From Lethocerus indicus (Eukaryota > Arthropoda > Insecta > Hemiptera > Belostomatidae), in contig JACDQD010000104.1 of assembly GCA_019843655.1 (NCBI GenBank), forward strand, positions 5,580,001-5,644,000: a stretch of 64,000 nucleotides of DNA, in the 5' to 3' direction. Shown piece by piece: positions 10,088 to 23,145 of the stretch (position 1 is its first letter; the number at the start of each line of letters is the position of its first letter). The notes beneath the pieces are model-generated. The model was not told where the DNA came from. It did not search any database and saw only the letters and a list, made by a program, of their open reading frames with translations. A program made the position numbers and the translations under genes.

Positions 10088-12873
10088 GCCGAAAAAGATA
10101 AAAATCAACTTCAGTTGGAAGCCAAAGGAAATATGATATCGGACTGGCACGGGACTAACTTGGGACAAAGTCGAACCTCAAGCCAGGACGAAGGCCGAAC
10201 GATGAGGAACAGCCGTCTTCAAGTAGTCCCAGAGGACGAACGCCCACCACCAATGGGACCTAGGTACAGGAGCAGATTGGAGAAGAAAAGGAGAGTTGAA
10301 TCTAGCGCCACGTACATGGCCTTGCTCGAGCAGATAGTCGACCGAAAGGAACGCTTCCGGAAGGCGGAAAGCAAACAGTGGATCCAAAAGTACACGCCCG
10401 AGCATCAGACGGAGTTTGGACAAACCGCTCGGAAACATCGCGGTCTCCCGGAAGGGAAAAAACACGATCCCGCCGAACTGAAATCCAACAAGGATACGTT
10501 CACGATTTATCCCACTGCCTATAATAAAATAGCCGACGACAGGAATAAGAGAAGGCCGTCGCCAAAGCCCGTAACGGAGGCTAACCGCCTATCTAGTCCG
10601 ATACAGAAATCTGATGAGACTTTGGATAGTTCAAGGGCTGATAAAACCGAAGAGACAGTTAGCGACAGCTATGTGGCACGTTCTAATTTATCCGAGCGCG
10701 ATTCGGTACTTATTCGGAATTCGATATCAGTAGGAGACGCTCCGCATCCCCAGGTCTTTAGGGAAAAAACTGAAACGAATTCCCAAGAGAAGGGAACAAA
10801 TCGTGATTGTATTGAAGGAAGCCCTGATCGCTTTGGTAGAGGGGCTCTAATGTACGCCGGACATTCGGAGAAACGAACTTGTGTTCCAAACAAAGCTCAT
10901 AATGCCTCAGAAATCGTCACTGCGGAGATCAATAATCAAAACGCGCCAATCGAGACGAATAAAGTATATTCGAATTCGAGGTCTGTTGGTGCATTTCCTA
11001 CTGTGCGCTCTACTCTCAGAGGACGTGGTAATATGGAAAAGGAAGAAGTGTCGTGTAGCACGCTGTGCTCTGATAGTCAAGAAAGCAACGAAGTAACGAA
11101 GAAGCTGTCCGGTTCGTTTGATTCGGAGAGCCATCTGCCTAACGTAAGTTTCGCCATCGATATTTCAAGCCAAGATGACAAGGCGAGTATCCCGGAAGAC
11201 CGAACTTTGAGAAGAAACCATTCGTTGTCGGTGGTGCCAGATAACAGGACCGGTTCTGAAATTTCGGAACCGACCGAAAACTCGAAAGTAAAAACTGCTG
11301 ACGAACATCGAAATGTGGCGATTGGTGACGTTAACTCGGGTGGCGTACGAAAAGACGATCTCGCCGCGAATAAAGTGAATATATCGAGCCCATCGTTAAA
11401 AAGCGAAGAGAAAAATAGAGGAATCGATTCAACTGACTGTAGAGCGGATTCGGTATCAACGTTAATGTCAGTTACCGACGATAAATGTGACAAGATCGCG
11501 TGTATACCCTGCAGTAGTAACGTACAAAGCGAACGGGGTATGGATGACCCCGTTGGGAATCCAACTGTAATTGCACCTTGTGCAGGAGTCGACTCAAATA
11601 ATAATGAAAGGGGAGCATCGTGTCCTGAACAAACTCGAGAAGACGCCCCTAACCCTGAAGGTCATTTGATTCCAGAATGTCGAGATTTGAAACCAAAAAC
11701 TGGGGGCGAATCCTTTTTTATAGACGAAAAAAAATTAGATTTACATTCAACCTCCGTTAGTACCTTAGAAAAGGCTCGATTCTTAATGCGTGCCAAATAT
11801 CGACAAATAATACAGGCGATAATAAAGAACATCGGAGTTCTGAAATTTCGAAGTATACAGTCAATGAGGCCACCCAGGGGAGAGATAAAAACGGATTTAT
11901 GGACTCTCCAGGGGAACATGGAGTGATCGGTGAAAGAGCGGATGTGAAATTTGACCAAAATATTAGCAGCAATGAAACAAGTGCGAATACTACTTTGAAT
12001 ACTAACAGCGATTTGATTCAAGTTAAAACCTCCACGCAAGATACGAGGAGTTCGACATTGCAGGATGATGGGATTCCGCAGTCCAGAACCGAACGAACCC
12101 AATCCTTGTCTTCATCGACTCAATCGGACACTGGCAATCTGAAATTGAATAAGTTTATTTCAAAGGAAACAACTCTGGCCGATTCGCAGTTGCTGGTAAT
12201 GAACTTACACTATGTCAGCATCAACCAGGTCATATCAAATGAATCTACTAACGAGAATTCGGAACCATCTGAAAGTGTTGTCGCATCCGAAAAACCTCAG
12301 CCCAATGGAGCAATCGAAACTCGCTCAAATGGTCCTGAATGCCTAATTTTAAGGACGATAGAACCGTCAGTACAACCGGGAGAAAAGCTCGATCTAATGC
12401 CAGCGTGTTTACCGCAGGTAGATACAGGAAAGGGCGTAAAAGCAACCAAAGTCGATATGACTCCGAAAGAGATAACTAAATTTGAATTTTCCGGCAGTAT
12501 CGAGGCTGAAGTGGCCCCAACGGCAGGTCAACGCGCCGAAGATAACATTCAAGGACTCTCGAGTGTCCTGCCGCTCAGCCTTCTTCAGAGCACGGCCGGC
12601 GGGACGGACGACGTCGCCTACCAGATATTGGACCCGGAGGATCCAACCAAAAGGATAATGGTCGAAGAGCGGCTCGTCGTCGCAGCGACGCCCGATACTC
12701 TGTCCTGCCTTTGGGACGGCGGCCCTCGAATTAATGGGGACCGACCCGGGTATACCAGTACGGACGTGGAGCTGAAAAATTCCTGGGTTTCCATCGACAG
12801 ACGGAAGATGGAGGAAACGGAGATCAATCCATACAGACGACGTATCCTTAAGAATGCCGATGAAACCCAGTGA
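10088..12873 (+). CDS. Unrecognised large disordered protein, last exon, one frameshift
   Basis: I do not recognise this gene. A pyrimidine tract and TTAG acceptor end at 10087, and the frame is open from 10088, so upstream exons are expected. The first part has a basic segment (YRSRLEKKRRVESS) followed by a short helical stretch (TYMALLEQIVDRKERFRKAE). The bulk is hydrophilic, rich in Ser, Asn, Glu and Asp, and probably disordered. The last 90 residues look more ordered (DPEDPTKRIMVEERLVV, then INPYRRRILK). Frame 1 runs to 11926. Another frame is open from 11761, stays acidic and Ser-rich, and continues to the stop at 12871-12873. The switch probably lies at the A-run 11769-11772, consistent with one missing base, and the joined product would be about 925 aa. 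An AATAAA lies 68 bp downstream. The gene sits antisense inside the TARP intron. It could be a recent pseudogene, or intact with an assembly error. Confidence 0.7.
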
Positions 12874-12940
12874 TGGAACCAGTATAGGGGAGCGTTGGAC
12901 TTGTCTCGTGTCTCTGCACTGTCATACATTTATGATTTCC

Positions 12941-12946
12941 AATAAA
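12941..12946 (+). other. Polyadenylation signal AATAAA
   Basis: A canonical AATAAA lies 68 bp after the stop of the 10088-12873 gene. It supports this as the last exon. Confidence 0.6.
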
Positions 12947-13416
12947 TTATTCCGCTACTCTCCAGCAATGCAGTTTATAGTTATTTCAAACACTAGGTTG
13001 CCGCCAAAAACATTCGTGCCTTAGAAAATTTCCTTAATATAATTGAGCGTTCTTAATAAAGGTTAAAAAATTAATTTGAACTGGTGATTAAAATTCTGGA
13101 TATATCAGCGCAAAACACTACGCCCTTAACGAAGTTACACCGACCTTACAGATAGCCGTTATCAAATGGCGGTGTCATGTTTTCAAAACAATCAACACCA
13201 AGGAGAAAACTAATTTTGTAAATTAATTCCATCTGTTTGGACTTTAGATAAGCAGACTTCAGTTTTCCTCGAGGAAAGGAGAAATAAGCTTGAAATGGAG
13301 TTGGTTCCGGTCGTCAACTCAAACGAGATAACCAACTTTTGTATAAATGTTCACAACTAAAATTCTTCAGGAGGAAGGAGTTCTCGGAGAAATGATTATT
13401 TTAAAACGTTTTTGTT
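12947..13416. other. AT-rich non-coding flank
   Basis: Nothing is supported between the polyadenylation signal and the target-site duplication of the composite element. Confidence 0.4.
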
Positions 13417-13431
13417 AATTAATAATTAAAC
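13417..13431 (+). repeat. Target-site duplication, left copy
   Basis: The 15-mer AATTAATAATTAAAC is identical to 30105-30119 and directly abuts both outer ends of the Penelope composite. It is AT-rich, so chance is not excluded, but its position at both edges argues for a duplication made on insertion. Confidence 0.7.
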
Positions 13432-13764
13432 TGTAGGTTCGTGATGTTTCTGTCTCCTCTCGATGGTTAGGTCTTTTGCTAGACCGGTTTCGGCTGCTCG
13501 CCATCTTCAGTAGCGGTGTTAGTCACTGTTAGCACTTTGGATGTTTTTTGGGCATCCTCACTGCACTGTCACTTACACATGTACTGTAATGTTTGTCAGT
13601 ATGTCAGTCGTTTATATATGTGTTCTGTTATTGTTATTGGGGGTTATCTTTGTCTTCGGATTTTGTTAATCCGTTTTCTAGTTATGAGTCAGATTGTCGG
13701 AAGGGGGTGGTGTGGTGGTAGGGTGGGTGTGATCCTTTAAGAGGATTATAGGTGTAAATATCGC
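13432..13764 (-). repeat. Inverted PLE 3' region (left arm)
   Basis: This is the reverse complement of 29733-30070, with about three substitutions in 330 bp. It lacks the last 34 bp of the family terminus present in the right arm. It ends abruptly at the shared GCGAT, where the 77-bp array begins. Confidence 0.9.
13478..13514 (-). ncRNA. Hammerhead ribozyme (left arm of composite)
   Basis: On the minus strand this is the same 37-nt core as the other copies: GCTA, CTGAAGA, T, GGC/GCC stem II, GAAA, CCGG, GTC, TAGC. All conserved core positions are intact, so transcription leftward out of the composite could self-cleave here. Confidence 0.8.
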
Positions 13765-16700
13765 CGGGCGGAGGATGTGAGCTGTCGACGGGCCAGCGGG
13801 GTCAGGGAGGATCCGGGCGGCACGGCGGGCAGGAGGCCGGGCGGAGGATGTCGTGAGGGAGGATTCCGGACGGGCTAGGAGGCCGGGCGGAGGATGTGAG
13901 TTGTCGACGGGCTGAAGGGGTCGTGAGGGGCGGCAGGCGGGCGGAGGATGGAGTGTCGACGGAGCCAGGGGGGGCCGGAGGAAGGGCAGGAGGCCAAGTG
14001 GGCGGGAGGCATGGGGGGTCGGGAGGAGGATCGGCACGGCGGGTAGGAGGCCGCGGAGGATGGGAGGGAGGTCACGGCGGCAGGAGGCCGGGCAGGAGGT
14101 CAGGAGGATGGAGATGACGGGGCCAAATGCGAGGGAGGGATGGTCTGACGGCCAGAAACCGGGGGTAGGAGGCCGGGCGGAGGATGATGACGACGCTGTG
14201 GGTCCCGGCACGGGCGGAGAGGCGGAGCGGGCGGATAGACGTGGAGACCAATGAGGGGAGGGTCGGGAGAGGATCTGTCATCGTGAGACGGGGCAGGAGG
14301 AGGCGGAAGGGGTCCATGCGGGGTCGTGGGAGGGATAAGGCTGGCCTGAAGGATGGAGGGAGGATCCAAGGTAGGCGGCATGAGCCACGCAGCCAACGGG
14401 CCGGCGGCACAATGGCGGGAGGGCCCATGGAGGAGGCTGGACGGCCATGTGAGCCTGACGCGAGGCCAGTTTGTGGATGCTGTGGAGCTGACAAGGGCCA
14501 GCGGGAGGGAGGCCGGGCGGAGGAGGATCTGGCGGCAGCGGTCGGGCTCAGGGAGGCCGGGGCGGAGGATGGAGTGTCGATCAACAGCGGGGGTCGAGGA
14601 GATCTGGCACGGCGGGTAGGAGGCCGGGCGGAGGATGAATGCTGTCGACGGGCCATTTGGGGGGGTCGGAGGGAGATCCGCACGGCGGGTAGGAGGCCGG
14701 CGGAGGATGTGAGTTGTCGACGGGAGACCATGCGGGGGCGGAGGGAGGATCTCAAGAGCACGGCGGGCAGGAGGCCGGCGGAGGATGATCTGGCCAGCGG
14801 GGGGGTCGGAGGGGAGGGAGGATCCGGGGAGCTGGGGGCCACGAGGGAGGATGGAGCTGGCGGGTGGAGGCGGGTTGAGGATGGAGCTGTCGACGGGCAT
14901 GGGGGTCGGGAGGAGGAGGACGGCGAGGAGGGCGGGGGTCACATAGGAGTGTCGACGGGCGAGATGACGGGTCGAGGAGGTCTGGGGCCCGGTAGGAGGA
15001 GGATGGAGCTGTCGACGGGGCTCGGAGGACTGTGGGAACGGCAATGGAGGTCGGCGGGAGGGCGGAGTGGAGTGATGTCGACGGGCCATGCGGCGAGGGA
15101 GGATCAAGTGGCGGCACGGCGGGCAGGAGGCCGGAGCGGCCATGGGGGGTGAGGGAGGATCTGAGGCGGGCAGGGGAGGGGGCGGAGGATGAGCTGTCGA
15201 CCGGCTGACGGCGGGCAGGGGGGTGGAGCGACGGGACGGTCGGAGGGATCTCAGGAGGAGGCCGGGCGGAGGACGGCATCCACGGGCGGCAGGGGTGGTA
15301 GGAGGAGTAGGAGGTCGGACGGCCAGTTGGGAGGATCGACGGAGGACGGGCCAGGAGGCCGAGCGCGTCTCATGGGCGGAGGGGAGGCCGGGCGGCCGGA
15401 GCTGGTCGACGGCCAGGGGGGGAGGATCGGGCGGCAGGGGTAGGAGGTCCAAGGCACGGCGGTAGGAGGCCGGGAGGATGGAGTGGTCGACGGGCCAAGC
15501 ACGGGGAGATCTCAAGGGGGGCAGGAGGCCGGGCGGAGGATGGTCAGGGGGGTCGGGAGGAGCCTGGGCGGCACGGCGGCAGGAGGCCGGGCGAGGATTC
15601 GACGGGCCAGGTGAGGGGGTCAGAGGCAGGGATGGCGGCACGTAGGAGGCCGGGCGGAGGATGGAGTTGGTCGACGGGCCAGGCGGGGGGTCGGTCCTAA
15701 GTGATCTACCAGGATGAGCGGTCGGACGGCCACAGGAAACGGCGGGCAGGAGGTCCGTTCCGGAGAGGAGTTGGACGGGCTAAGGCCGGGGATGGTTCCG
15801 AGAGGATGCGGGTGAGCCGGGGGTCGGGAGGCCGGAGGATCCGGAGTGATGGGCGGAGCTGAGGGGGGGGTCGAGCTAATGACGGAGGGAGGCTGGAGTA
15901 CCCCGTGTGAGAGGTGGGCGGAGGAGAGCGTCGGCCACGTGAGGAGGACACAACGGCGAGGAGGCCGGGACGGCGGGCAGGAGCCGTGAGGGAGAGGTAG
16001 GAGGTCAAGGATGGAGGCCGGGCGGAGGATGGCGATCGCCATAGCGGCCGGAGGGAGATCCGGCGCACGGCGGAGGGTAGGGCAGGATGGAGTTGTCGGG
16101 AGAAGACGTGAGTTAGGACGGGAGGATCCAGGGGGGTCCGGAAGGCACGGGCCATGGGGTGGGAGGCCGGCGCGGCGGCAGGAGGCCGGGAGGAGGATGG
16201 AGTTGTCGACGCTCGGGTCCAAGGCACGAGGAGCCCGGAGGAGGATCACGACCAGCAGGGGTCGGAGGGAGGTCAAGCGGCCATGGGGAGGCCGGGAGGA
16301 GGCCGGGATGGGAGTTCGACGGGCCAGGACGGCCAGGTGAGGGAGGATCGGGCGCGGCAGGCGGGCAGGAGGCCGGGCGGGAGGATGGAGTTGTGACGGG
16401 GAGTGGGGTGTGAGGGATCGGGCGGCACGGCGGCCGTAGGCCGGGAGGAGGGCAAATGACGGCCAGCGGGGGTCGGGAGAGGAGTCGGCACGGGGCCAAG
16501 GAGGGTCGGAGTTGAGGCCAGCGGGGTGTGGAGGGAGGTTCAAGCGGCACGGCGGGTGGGGGTGAGCTGTCGACGCCAAGGGGGGTGGAGGGAGGCTCAG
16601 GGGGTGGTAGGAGTCAAGCGGAGGATGGAGCTGTCGACGGCCACTGCGGCAGGCGGGTAGCCGGGGGAGGATGGAGCTGGTAGGGGTGGAGGGAGGATCT

Positions 16701-19700
16701 GATGGCGGGTAGGAGGCCAGGAGGGGGTCGGGAGGAGGATCCGGGCGGCACTGGAGCTGTCGACGGCCACAACGAGGAGGATCCGGGCGGCACGGCGGCA
16801 GGAGGGGCCGGGCGGAGGATGGAGCTGTCGACGGGCGGAGGAGGTGGTAGGAGGCCGGGCGGAGGATGCTGTCGACGGGCCAGCGGGGTCGCTGGCGGCA
16901 CGCGGGTAGGAGGTCGGGGGAGGATGAGCTGTCGACGGCCATGGGGGGTGAGGAGGTTCAAGCAACGGCGGGTAGGAGGCCGGGAGGAGGATGAGCTGTC
17001 GACGGCGGGGTCGAGGAGGTCTCGACGGCGGGTGAGGCCGGGCGGAGGATGGAGATGTCGACGGCCATGGGGTCGGAGGGAGATCCACGGCGGTAGGAGG
17101 CCGGGGGAGGATGAGCTGGTCGACGGCCATGGGGGTCGGAGGGAGGGTCGGCAGGGTAGGAGGCCGAGGGAGGATGGAGCTGTCGACGGCCAGCGGGGGT
17201 CGAGGAGGTTCCGCGGCACGGCGGGCAGGAGGCCGGGAGGATGAGCTTGTCGATTTCAGCCATAACGTGGAGGAGGATCCGCACGGCGGGCAGGAGGCCG
17301 GGCGGAGGATGGAGCTGTCGACGGCTAGCGGGGGTCGTGAGGGAGGTCTGGGCGGCACGGCGGCAGGAGGCCGGGCGGAGGATGGAGCTGTCGACGGGCC
17401 AGCGGGGTCGGAGGAAATCTGGCGGCACGGCGGGTAGGAGGCCGGGGAGGATGGAGCTGGTCGACGGCCATGGGGTCGTGAGGGAGGTCTGGCGGCACGG
17501 CGGGCAGGAGGCCGGGAGGATGGAGCTGTCGACGGCCATGGGGTCGGAGGGAGGATCCAAGGCACGGCGGTAGGAGGCCGGGCGGAGGATGGAGTTGTCG
17601 ACGGGCCAAGGGGGTCGAGGGAGGTTCTGGCGGCACGGCGGTAGGAGGCCGGGCGGAGGATGGAGTGGTCGACGGGCCAGGGGGGTGGAGGAGGTTCAAG
17701 CGGCAGGAGGTCAGGAGGATGTACGTCGACGATGCCAGTGGGGGTCGTAGGGGATTCCGGCAACGGCCAGGAACGGAGAGGACGGCTGCATCTGATCAAC
17801 GGGCAACGGGGAGGTCCTGGCGGCAACGGCGTGGAGGTCGGGCGGAGGACGGAGTGGTCGACGGGCCATGGGCCCGGTGAACCTGGCAACGGCGGGCAGG
17901 AGGCCGGGCGAGGATGGGTGTCGACTAACAGCGGGGGTCGTGAGGGAGGATCCGGCGGCACGGCGGGGCGGAGGATGGAGTGTCGACGGCCAAGGGGTGG
18001 AGGGAGGTCTGGCGGCACGGCGGCAGGAGGGGCGAGGATGTGAGCTGACGGGCCATGGGGGTCGTGAGGAGGTTCATGGCACGGCAGGAGGTCGGGTGGA
18101 GGATGGAGTGGTCGACGCCAGCGGGGGCCGAGGAGGTCTGGCGGCACGGGGGTAGGAGGCCAAGCGGAGGATGGAGGGTCGACGGCCAGTGGGGTCGGAG
18201 GAACTCAAGCGGCACGGGGGTAGGAGGCCAAGATATGGACTACGAAGGGCCGGAGGAGGATCCAAATGGAGAGCAGGAATAGAGGACGGAGTCATCGATC
18301 TACCATGGAGGATCCGCGGCACGGGCAGGAGGCCGGGAGATGTGAGCGATCACCACGGGAACGGAGGAGGATCCAGGCGGCACGGCGGGTGGAGGCCGGG
18401 CGGAGATGCGACGACAGCGGGGGGTCGGGAGGAGGATCCGGCGGCACGGCGGGCAGGAGGAAGGAGGATGAGCGTCGACGGGCCAGGCGGTGAGGGGAGG
18501 ATCTGGCGGCACGGCGGGCAGGAGGCCGGGCGGAGGATGGGAGTGGTCGACGGGCCAGGGGGTCGGAGGGAGGTCTCAAGGCACGGCGGCAGGAGGCCGA
18601 GGATGGAGTGTCGACGGGCCAGTGGGGGTGGAGGAGGTCTCCGGCAAGGGGTAGGAGGCCGGGCGGAGGATGTGGTCGACGGCCATGGGGGTCGGGAGGG
18701 AGGTTCAAGCGGCACGGCGGGTAGGAGGCCATGGAGGATGTGAGCTGTCGATGGGGGGCAATGGAGAGGATTCAAGGCAACGGCGGGCAGGAGGTCGAGG
18801 AGGATGTGAGCTGTCGACGGGCCAAGCGGGGTCGTGAGGGAGGTCTCGGCGGCACCATGGCAGAGGCCGGGCGGAGGGACGGATCGACGGGGTCAGGGCC
18901 AAACGGAGGAGGTCCTGGGCACGGCGGGCAGGAGGCCGAGGAGGACGGAGCCTGGTCGATCACCAGCGGGGTCGGAGGAGGTCCGGGCGGCAATGGAGGC
19001 CGGGAGGAGGACGAGCTGTCGACGGGCCAGCGGGGGTCGTGAGGGAGGTCCGGGCGGCACGGCGGGCAGGAGGCCGGGCGGAGGACGAGCTGTCGACGGG
19101 CCTGAAGGGGTCGAGGAGGATCTGGCGGCACCATGGCAGGAGGCCGGCGGAGGATGTGAGCTGTCGACGGCCAGGAGGAGATCCTGGCTGGGCGGCGGGC
19201 AGGAGGCCGGGCGGAGGATGAGCTGTCGACGGGCCAGGGGTGAGGAGGTCTGGGGGCACCATGGCAGGAGGCCGGAGGAGGATGAGCTGTCGACGGCCAT
19301 GGAGGGATGAGATCGGCCAACGGCAAGCAGGATCGGCGGAGGACGGTCGCATCGATCTACCAGTGGGGAATGGAGGGAGGGTCCGGGCGGCACCCATGGC
19401 AGGAGCGGGCGATGGACGGAGTCGACGGGCCAGCGGGGTCGGAGGAGGTCCGGGCACGGCGGGCAGGAGGCCGGGCGGAGGACGGGCTGTCGACGGGCCA
19501 GCGGGGTCGGGAGGAGGTCCGGGCACGGTGGCGGCAGGAGGCCGGGCGGAGGATGAGCTGTCGACGGGCCAAGGGGTCGAGGAGGTTCCGGCGGCACGGC
19601 GGCAGGAGGCCGGGCGGAGGACGGAGCTGTCGACGGGCCAGCGGGGGTCGGGAGGGAGGATCCGCGGCACGGCGGTAGGAGGCCGGGCGGAGGACGAGCT

Positions 19701-22700
19701 GTCGACGGCCAGCGGGGTCGTGGGAGGAGATCTGGGCGCACGGCGGGTAGGAGGCCGGGAGGAGTGGAGTTGTCGACGGGCCAGTGGGGGTCGGAGGGAG
19801 GTTCCAAGGCACGGTGGCAGGAGGCCGGGCGGAGGATGAGTGTCGACGGGCCAGCGGGGTCGAGGGAGGATCTGGCAAGGCAAGGGGGTAGGAGGTCGGC
19901 GGAGGACGGAGCTGTCGACGGGCCAAGGGGGTGATCGATCCACCAATCGGAGGCATGGATGGAGATGACCTCGATGATCCACTGGGCCAATGGAGGAGGT
20001 TCCGGGCGGCACGGCGGGCAGGAGGCCGGAGGAGGATGGATGGTCGACGGGCCAGCGGGGGTCGGAGGGAGTTCTGGCGGCACGGCGGTAGGAGGCCGGG
20101 CGGAGGATGGAGTGGTCGACGGCCAGCGGGGGTCGAGGGAGGTCCGGCGGCACGGCGGGTAGGAGGCCGGCGGAGGATGGAGTGTCGACGGGCCAGCGTC
20201 GGGAGGGAGGTCTGGCGGCACGGCGGTAGGAGGCCGGCGGAGGATGTGAGTTGTCGACGGGCTGAAGGGGTCGGAGGGAGGTCCGGGCGGCACGGCGGGT
20301 AGGAGGTCAAGGAGGATGGAGCTGTGACGGCCAAGGGGCCGTGAGGGAGGATCTGCGGCACGGCGGCAGGAGGCCGGGCGGAGGATGAGGTGTCGACGGC
20401 CAGTGGGGTCGTGAGAGGAGGTCCCGGCGGCACGGTGAGGAGGCCGGGCGGAGGACGGCGGTCGACGGGCCAGCGGGGGTCGGAGGAGGTCCCGGGCAAC
20501 GGCGGGCAGGAGGCCGGGCGGAGGATGGAGTGGTCGACGGGCCAGCGGGGTCGAGAGGTCTGCGGCGGCAAGGGGGTAGGAGGTCGGGCGGAGGATGAGC
20601 TGTCGACGGGCCAAGGGGGTCGAGGGAGGTTCCGGCGGCACGGCGGTAGGAGGCCGGAGGGAGGATGGAGTTGTCGACGGGCCAGCAATGGAGGGAGGTC
20701 CGGGCGGCACGGCGGGTAGGAGGCCGGGCGGGATGGGAGTTGTCGACGGGCTAGCAGGGTGGGAGGGAGTGATCTGGCGGCGGCAGGAGGCCGGGCGAGG
20801 ATGTGAGCTGTCGACGGGCCAGCGGGGTCGTGAGGGAGGTCTCAAGGCACGGCGGGTAGGAGGCCGGGCGGAGGACGGTCGACGGGCCAGCGGGGGTCAG
20901 GAGGTTCAAGGCACGGCGGCAGGAGGTCGGGAGGATGGAGTGGTCGACGGCCAGCGGGGGTCGGAGGAGGTTCAAGGCACGGCGGCAGGAGGTCGGGAGG
21001 ATGGAGTGGTCGACGGCCAGCGGGGGTCGGAGGAGGTTCCGGCACGGCGGCAGGGAGGCCGGCGGAGGACGGGGTATTCGAGGGAACGGAGGAGGATCCG
21101 GCTAACGGCGGCAGGAGGTCGGGCGGAGGACGAGCTGGTCGACGCAACAGGGGTCGGAGAGGGTCCGGGCGGCACGGCGGGCAGGAGGCCGGAGGAGGAT
21201 GAGCTGTCGACGGGCCAGCGGGGGTCGTGAGGGAGGTTCTGGCGGCACGGCGGTAGGAGGTCGGGCGGAGGATGTGAGCTGTCGACGGCTCAGCGGGGTC
21301 GTGAGGAGGGATCTGGGCGGCACGGCGGGTAGGAGGCCGAGGAGGATGTGAGCTGTCGACGGCCAGCGGGGTGTGGGGAGGATCTGGCGGCACGGCGGGG
21401 AGGCCGGGAGGAGGATGGAGTGTCGACGGGCCAGGGGGTCGTGGAGGAGGTTCGGGGGCACGGCGGCAGGAGGCCGGGCGGAGGATGTGAGTTGTCGACG
21501 GGCCAGCGGGGGTCGTGAGGGAGGTTCATGGCACGGCGGGTAGGAGGCCGGGCGGAGGATGTGATTGCCACGGGAATGAGGGTGATCCGGGCGGCACCCA
21601 TGGCAGGAGGGCGGAGGGACGAGCTGTCGACCATGGGGGGTCGGAGGAGGTCCGGGCGGCACGGCGGCAGGAGGCCGGGAGGAGGACGTGAGCTGTCGAC
21701 GGCCAGGGGGGTCGGGAGGGAGGTCTGGGCGGCACGGCGGCAGGAGGCCGGGCGGGGAGGATGTGTGGTCGACGGGCCAGGGGTTGAGGAGGTCTGGGCG
21801 GCACGGGGGCAGGAGGCCGGGGAGGATGGAGTGGTCGACCGGCCAGCGGGGGTCGGAGGAGGTTCAAGCGGCACGCGGGCAGGAGGTCAAGGAGGGATGT
21901 ATGTGGTCGAGGCTGAAGGGGGTCGTGAGGAGTGTTCAAGGCAATGGGTAGGAGGTCAAGGAGGATGGGAGTTGTCGACGGCTGAAGGGGGGGTCGGAGG
22001 AGGATCTGGGCGGCAACGGCGGGTAGGAGGCCGGGAGGGGAGATGGAGTTGTCGACGGCCATGGGGTCGGTGGAGGATCTCAAGCACGGCATGGTAGGAG
22101 GCAAGTGGAGGACGTGAGCGTCGACGGGCCATGGGGGTCGGAGGGAGGTCTCGGCACGCGGGTAGGAGGTCGGCGGAGGACGGAGCTGTCGACGGCCAGC
22201 GGGGCCCGTGAGGGAGGATCCGGCACGGCGGGCAGGAGGCCGGGCGGAGGATCGGAGCTGTCGACGGCCAGCGGGGTCGTGAGGAGGTCCGGGCGGCACG
22301 GCGGGCAGGAGGCCGGGCGGAGGATGGAGTTGTCGACGGGCTGAAGGGGTCGTGGAGGGAGGTCTGGCGGCACGGCGGTAGGAGGTCGGGAGGAGGATGG
22401 AGCGTCGACGGGCCAGCGGGGTCGAGGGAGGTTCTGGCACGGCGGGTAGGAGGCCGGGCGGAGGATGTGGCGTGGTCGACGGGCCAGGGGGTCGGTAGGA
22501 GGTTCCGGGCGGCACGGCGGGCAGGAGGCCAAGTGGAGGATGGCGGTCGACGGGCCAGGGGTGGTAGGGAGGTTCCGGCGGCACGGCGTAGGAGGCCGGG
22601 CGGAGGATGGGCGGTCGACGGGCCAGCGGGGGTCGTGAGGAGATCTGGCGGCACGGCGGGTAGGAGGCCGGGCGAGGATGAGCGGTCGACGGCCAAGGGG

Positions 22701-22975
22701 GTCGGTAGGGATCCTGGCGGCACGGCGGCAGGAGGCCGGGCGGAGGATGGAGTTGTCGACGGCCATGGGGGTCGTGAGGGAGGTTCCGGGCGGCACGGCG
22801 GGTAGGAGGCCGGGCGGAGGATGTGAGTTGTCGACGGGCTAGCGGGGGTCGTGAGGGAGGTTCCGGGCGGCACGGCGGGTAGGAGGCCGGGCGGAGGATG
22901 TGAGTGGTTGATGGGCTAGCGGGGTTCGTGGGCGATGTTACGGGCGACACGGCGAGTTAGTGTGTCGGGGGGTGG
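13765..22975 (+). repeat. 77-bp satellite array, G-rich on plus strand (about 9.2 kb)
   Basis: Head-to-tail monomers share GGAGGCCGGGCGGAGGATG, a GTCGACGGGC block (palindromic GTCGAC in almost every unit) and a GGCGGCACGGCGG block. Clean monomers at 22800-22880 are exactly 77 bp. Many others are shortened by small deletions. The right edge (after about 22890) decays into diverged units. The left edge is cut within a unit by the PLE arm. There are roughly 115-120 units. The complementary strand is open for hundreds of codons in all frames only because it is C-rich. 77 is not a multiple of three, so coding is unlikely. G-runs could form quadruplexes. Confidence 0.93.
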
Positions 22976-22984
22976 AAAAAAAAC

Positions 22985-23016
22985 TTGACGGGAGACGGCT
23001 TATCGCCGTCCGTCAA
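22985..23016 (+). other. GC-rich hairpin at the array/spacer boundary
   Basis: TTGACG pairs with CGTCAA and GACGGC with GCCGTC around a TTATC loop, with a GGA bulge on the left side. It lies just after the decayed end of the 77-bp array and an A-run. The function is unknown. Confidence 0.6.
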
Positions 23017-23145
23017 AGTCTGGTTTATTCTTACCGTGAAGGGCCCGTCGACCCCGGTCCTGCGTGTCTAAACCTATCTTAAGAGGGAGTTAGTAAAAAT
23101 GCGAAACAGAGCTGGTTATGATACTGTGTGGTGTGGGACTGAATG

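Noticed and set aside
13516..13740. A 74-codon frame identical to one at 29757-29981
   Set aside because: It is the same PLE 3' region present as inverted copies. The frame is incidental.
13678..22950. Many long Pro/Ser/Arg-rich minus-strand open frames (up to 650 codons)
   Set aside because: They run through a 77-bp tandem array whose period is not a multiple of three. The C-rich strand is stop-poor in every frame.
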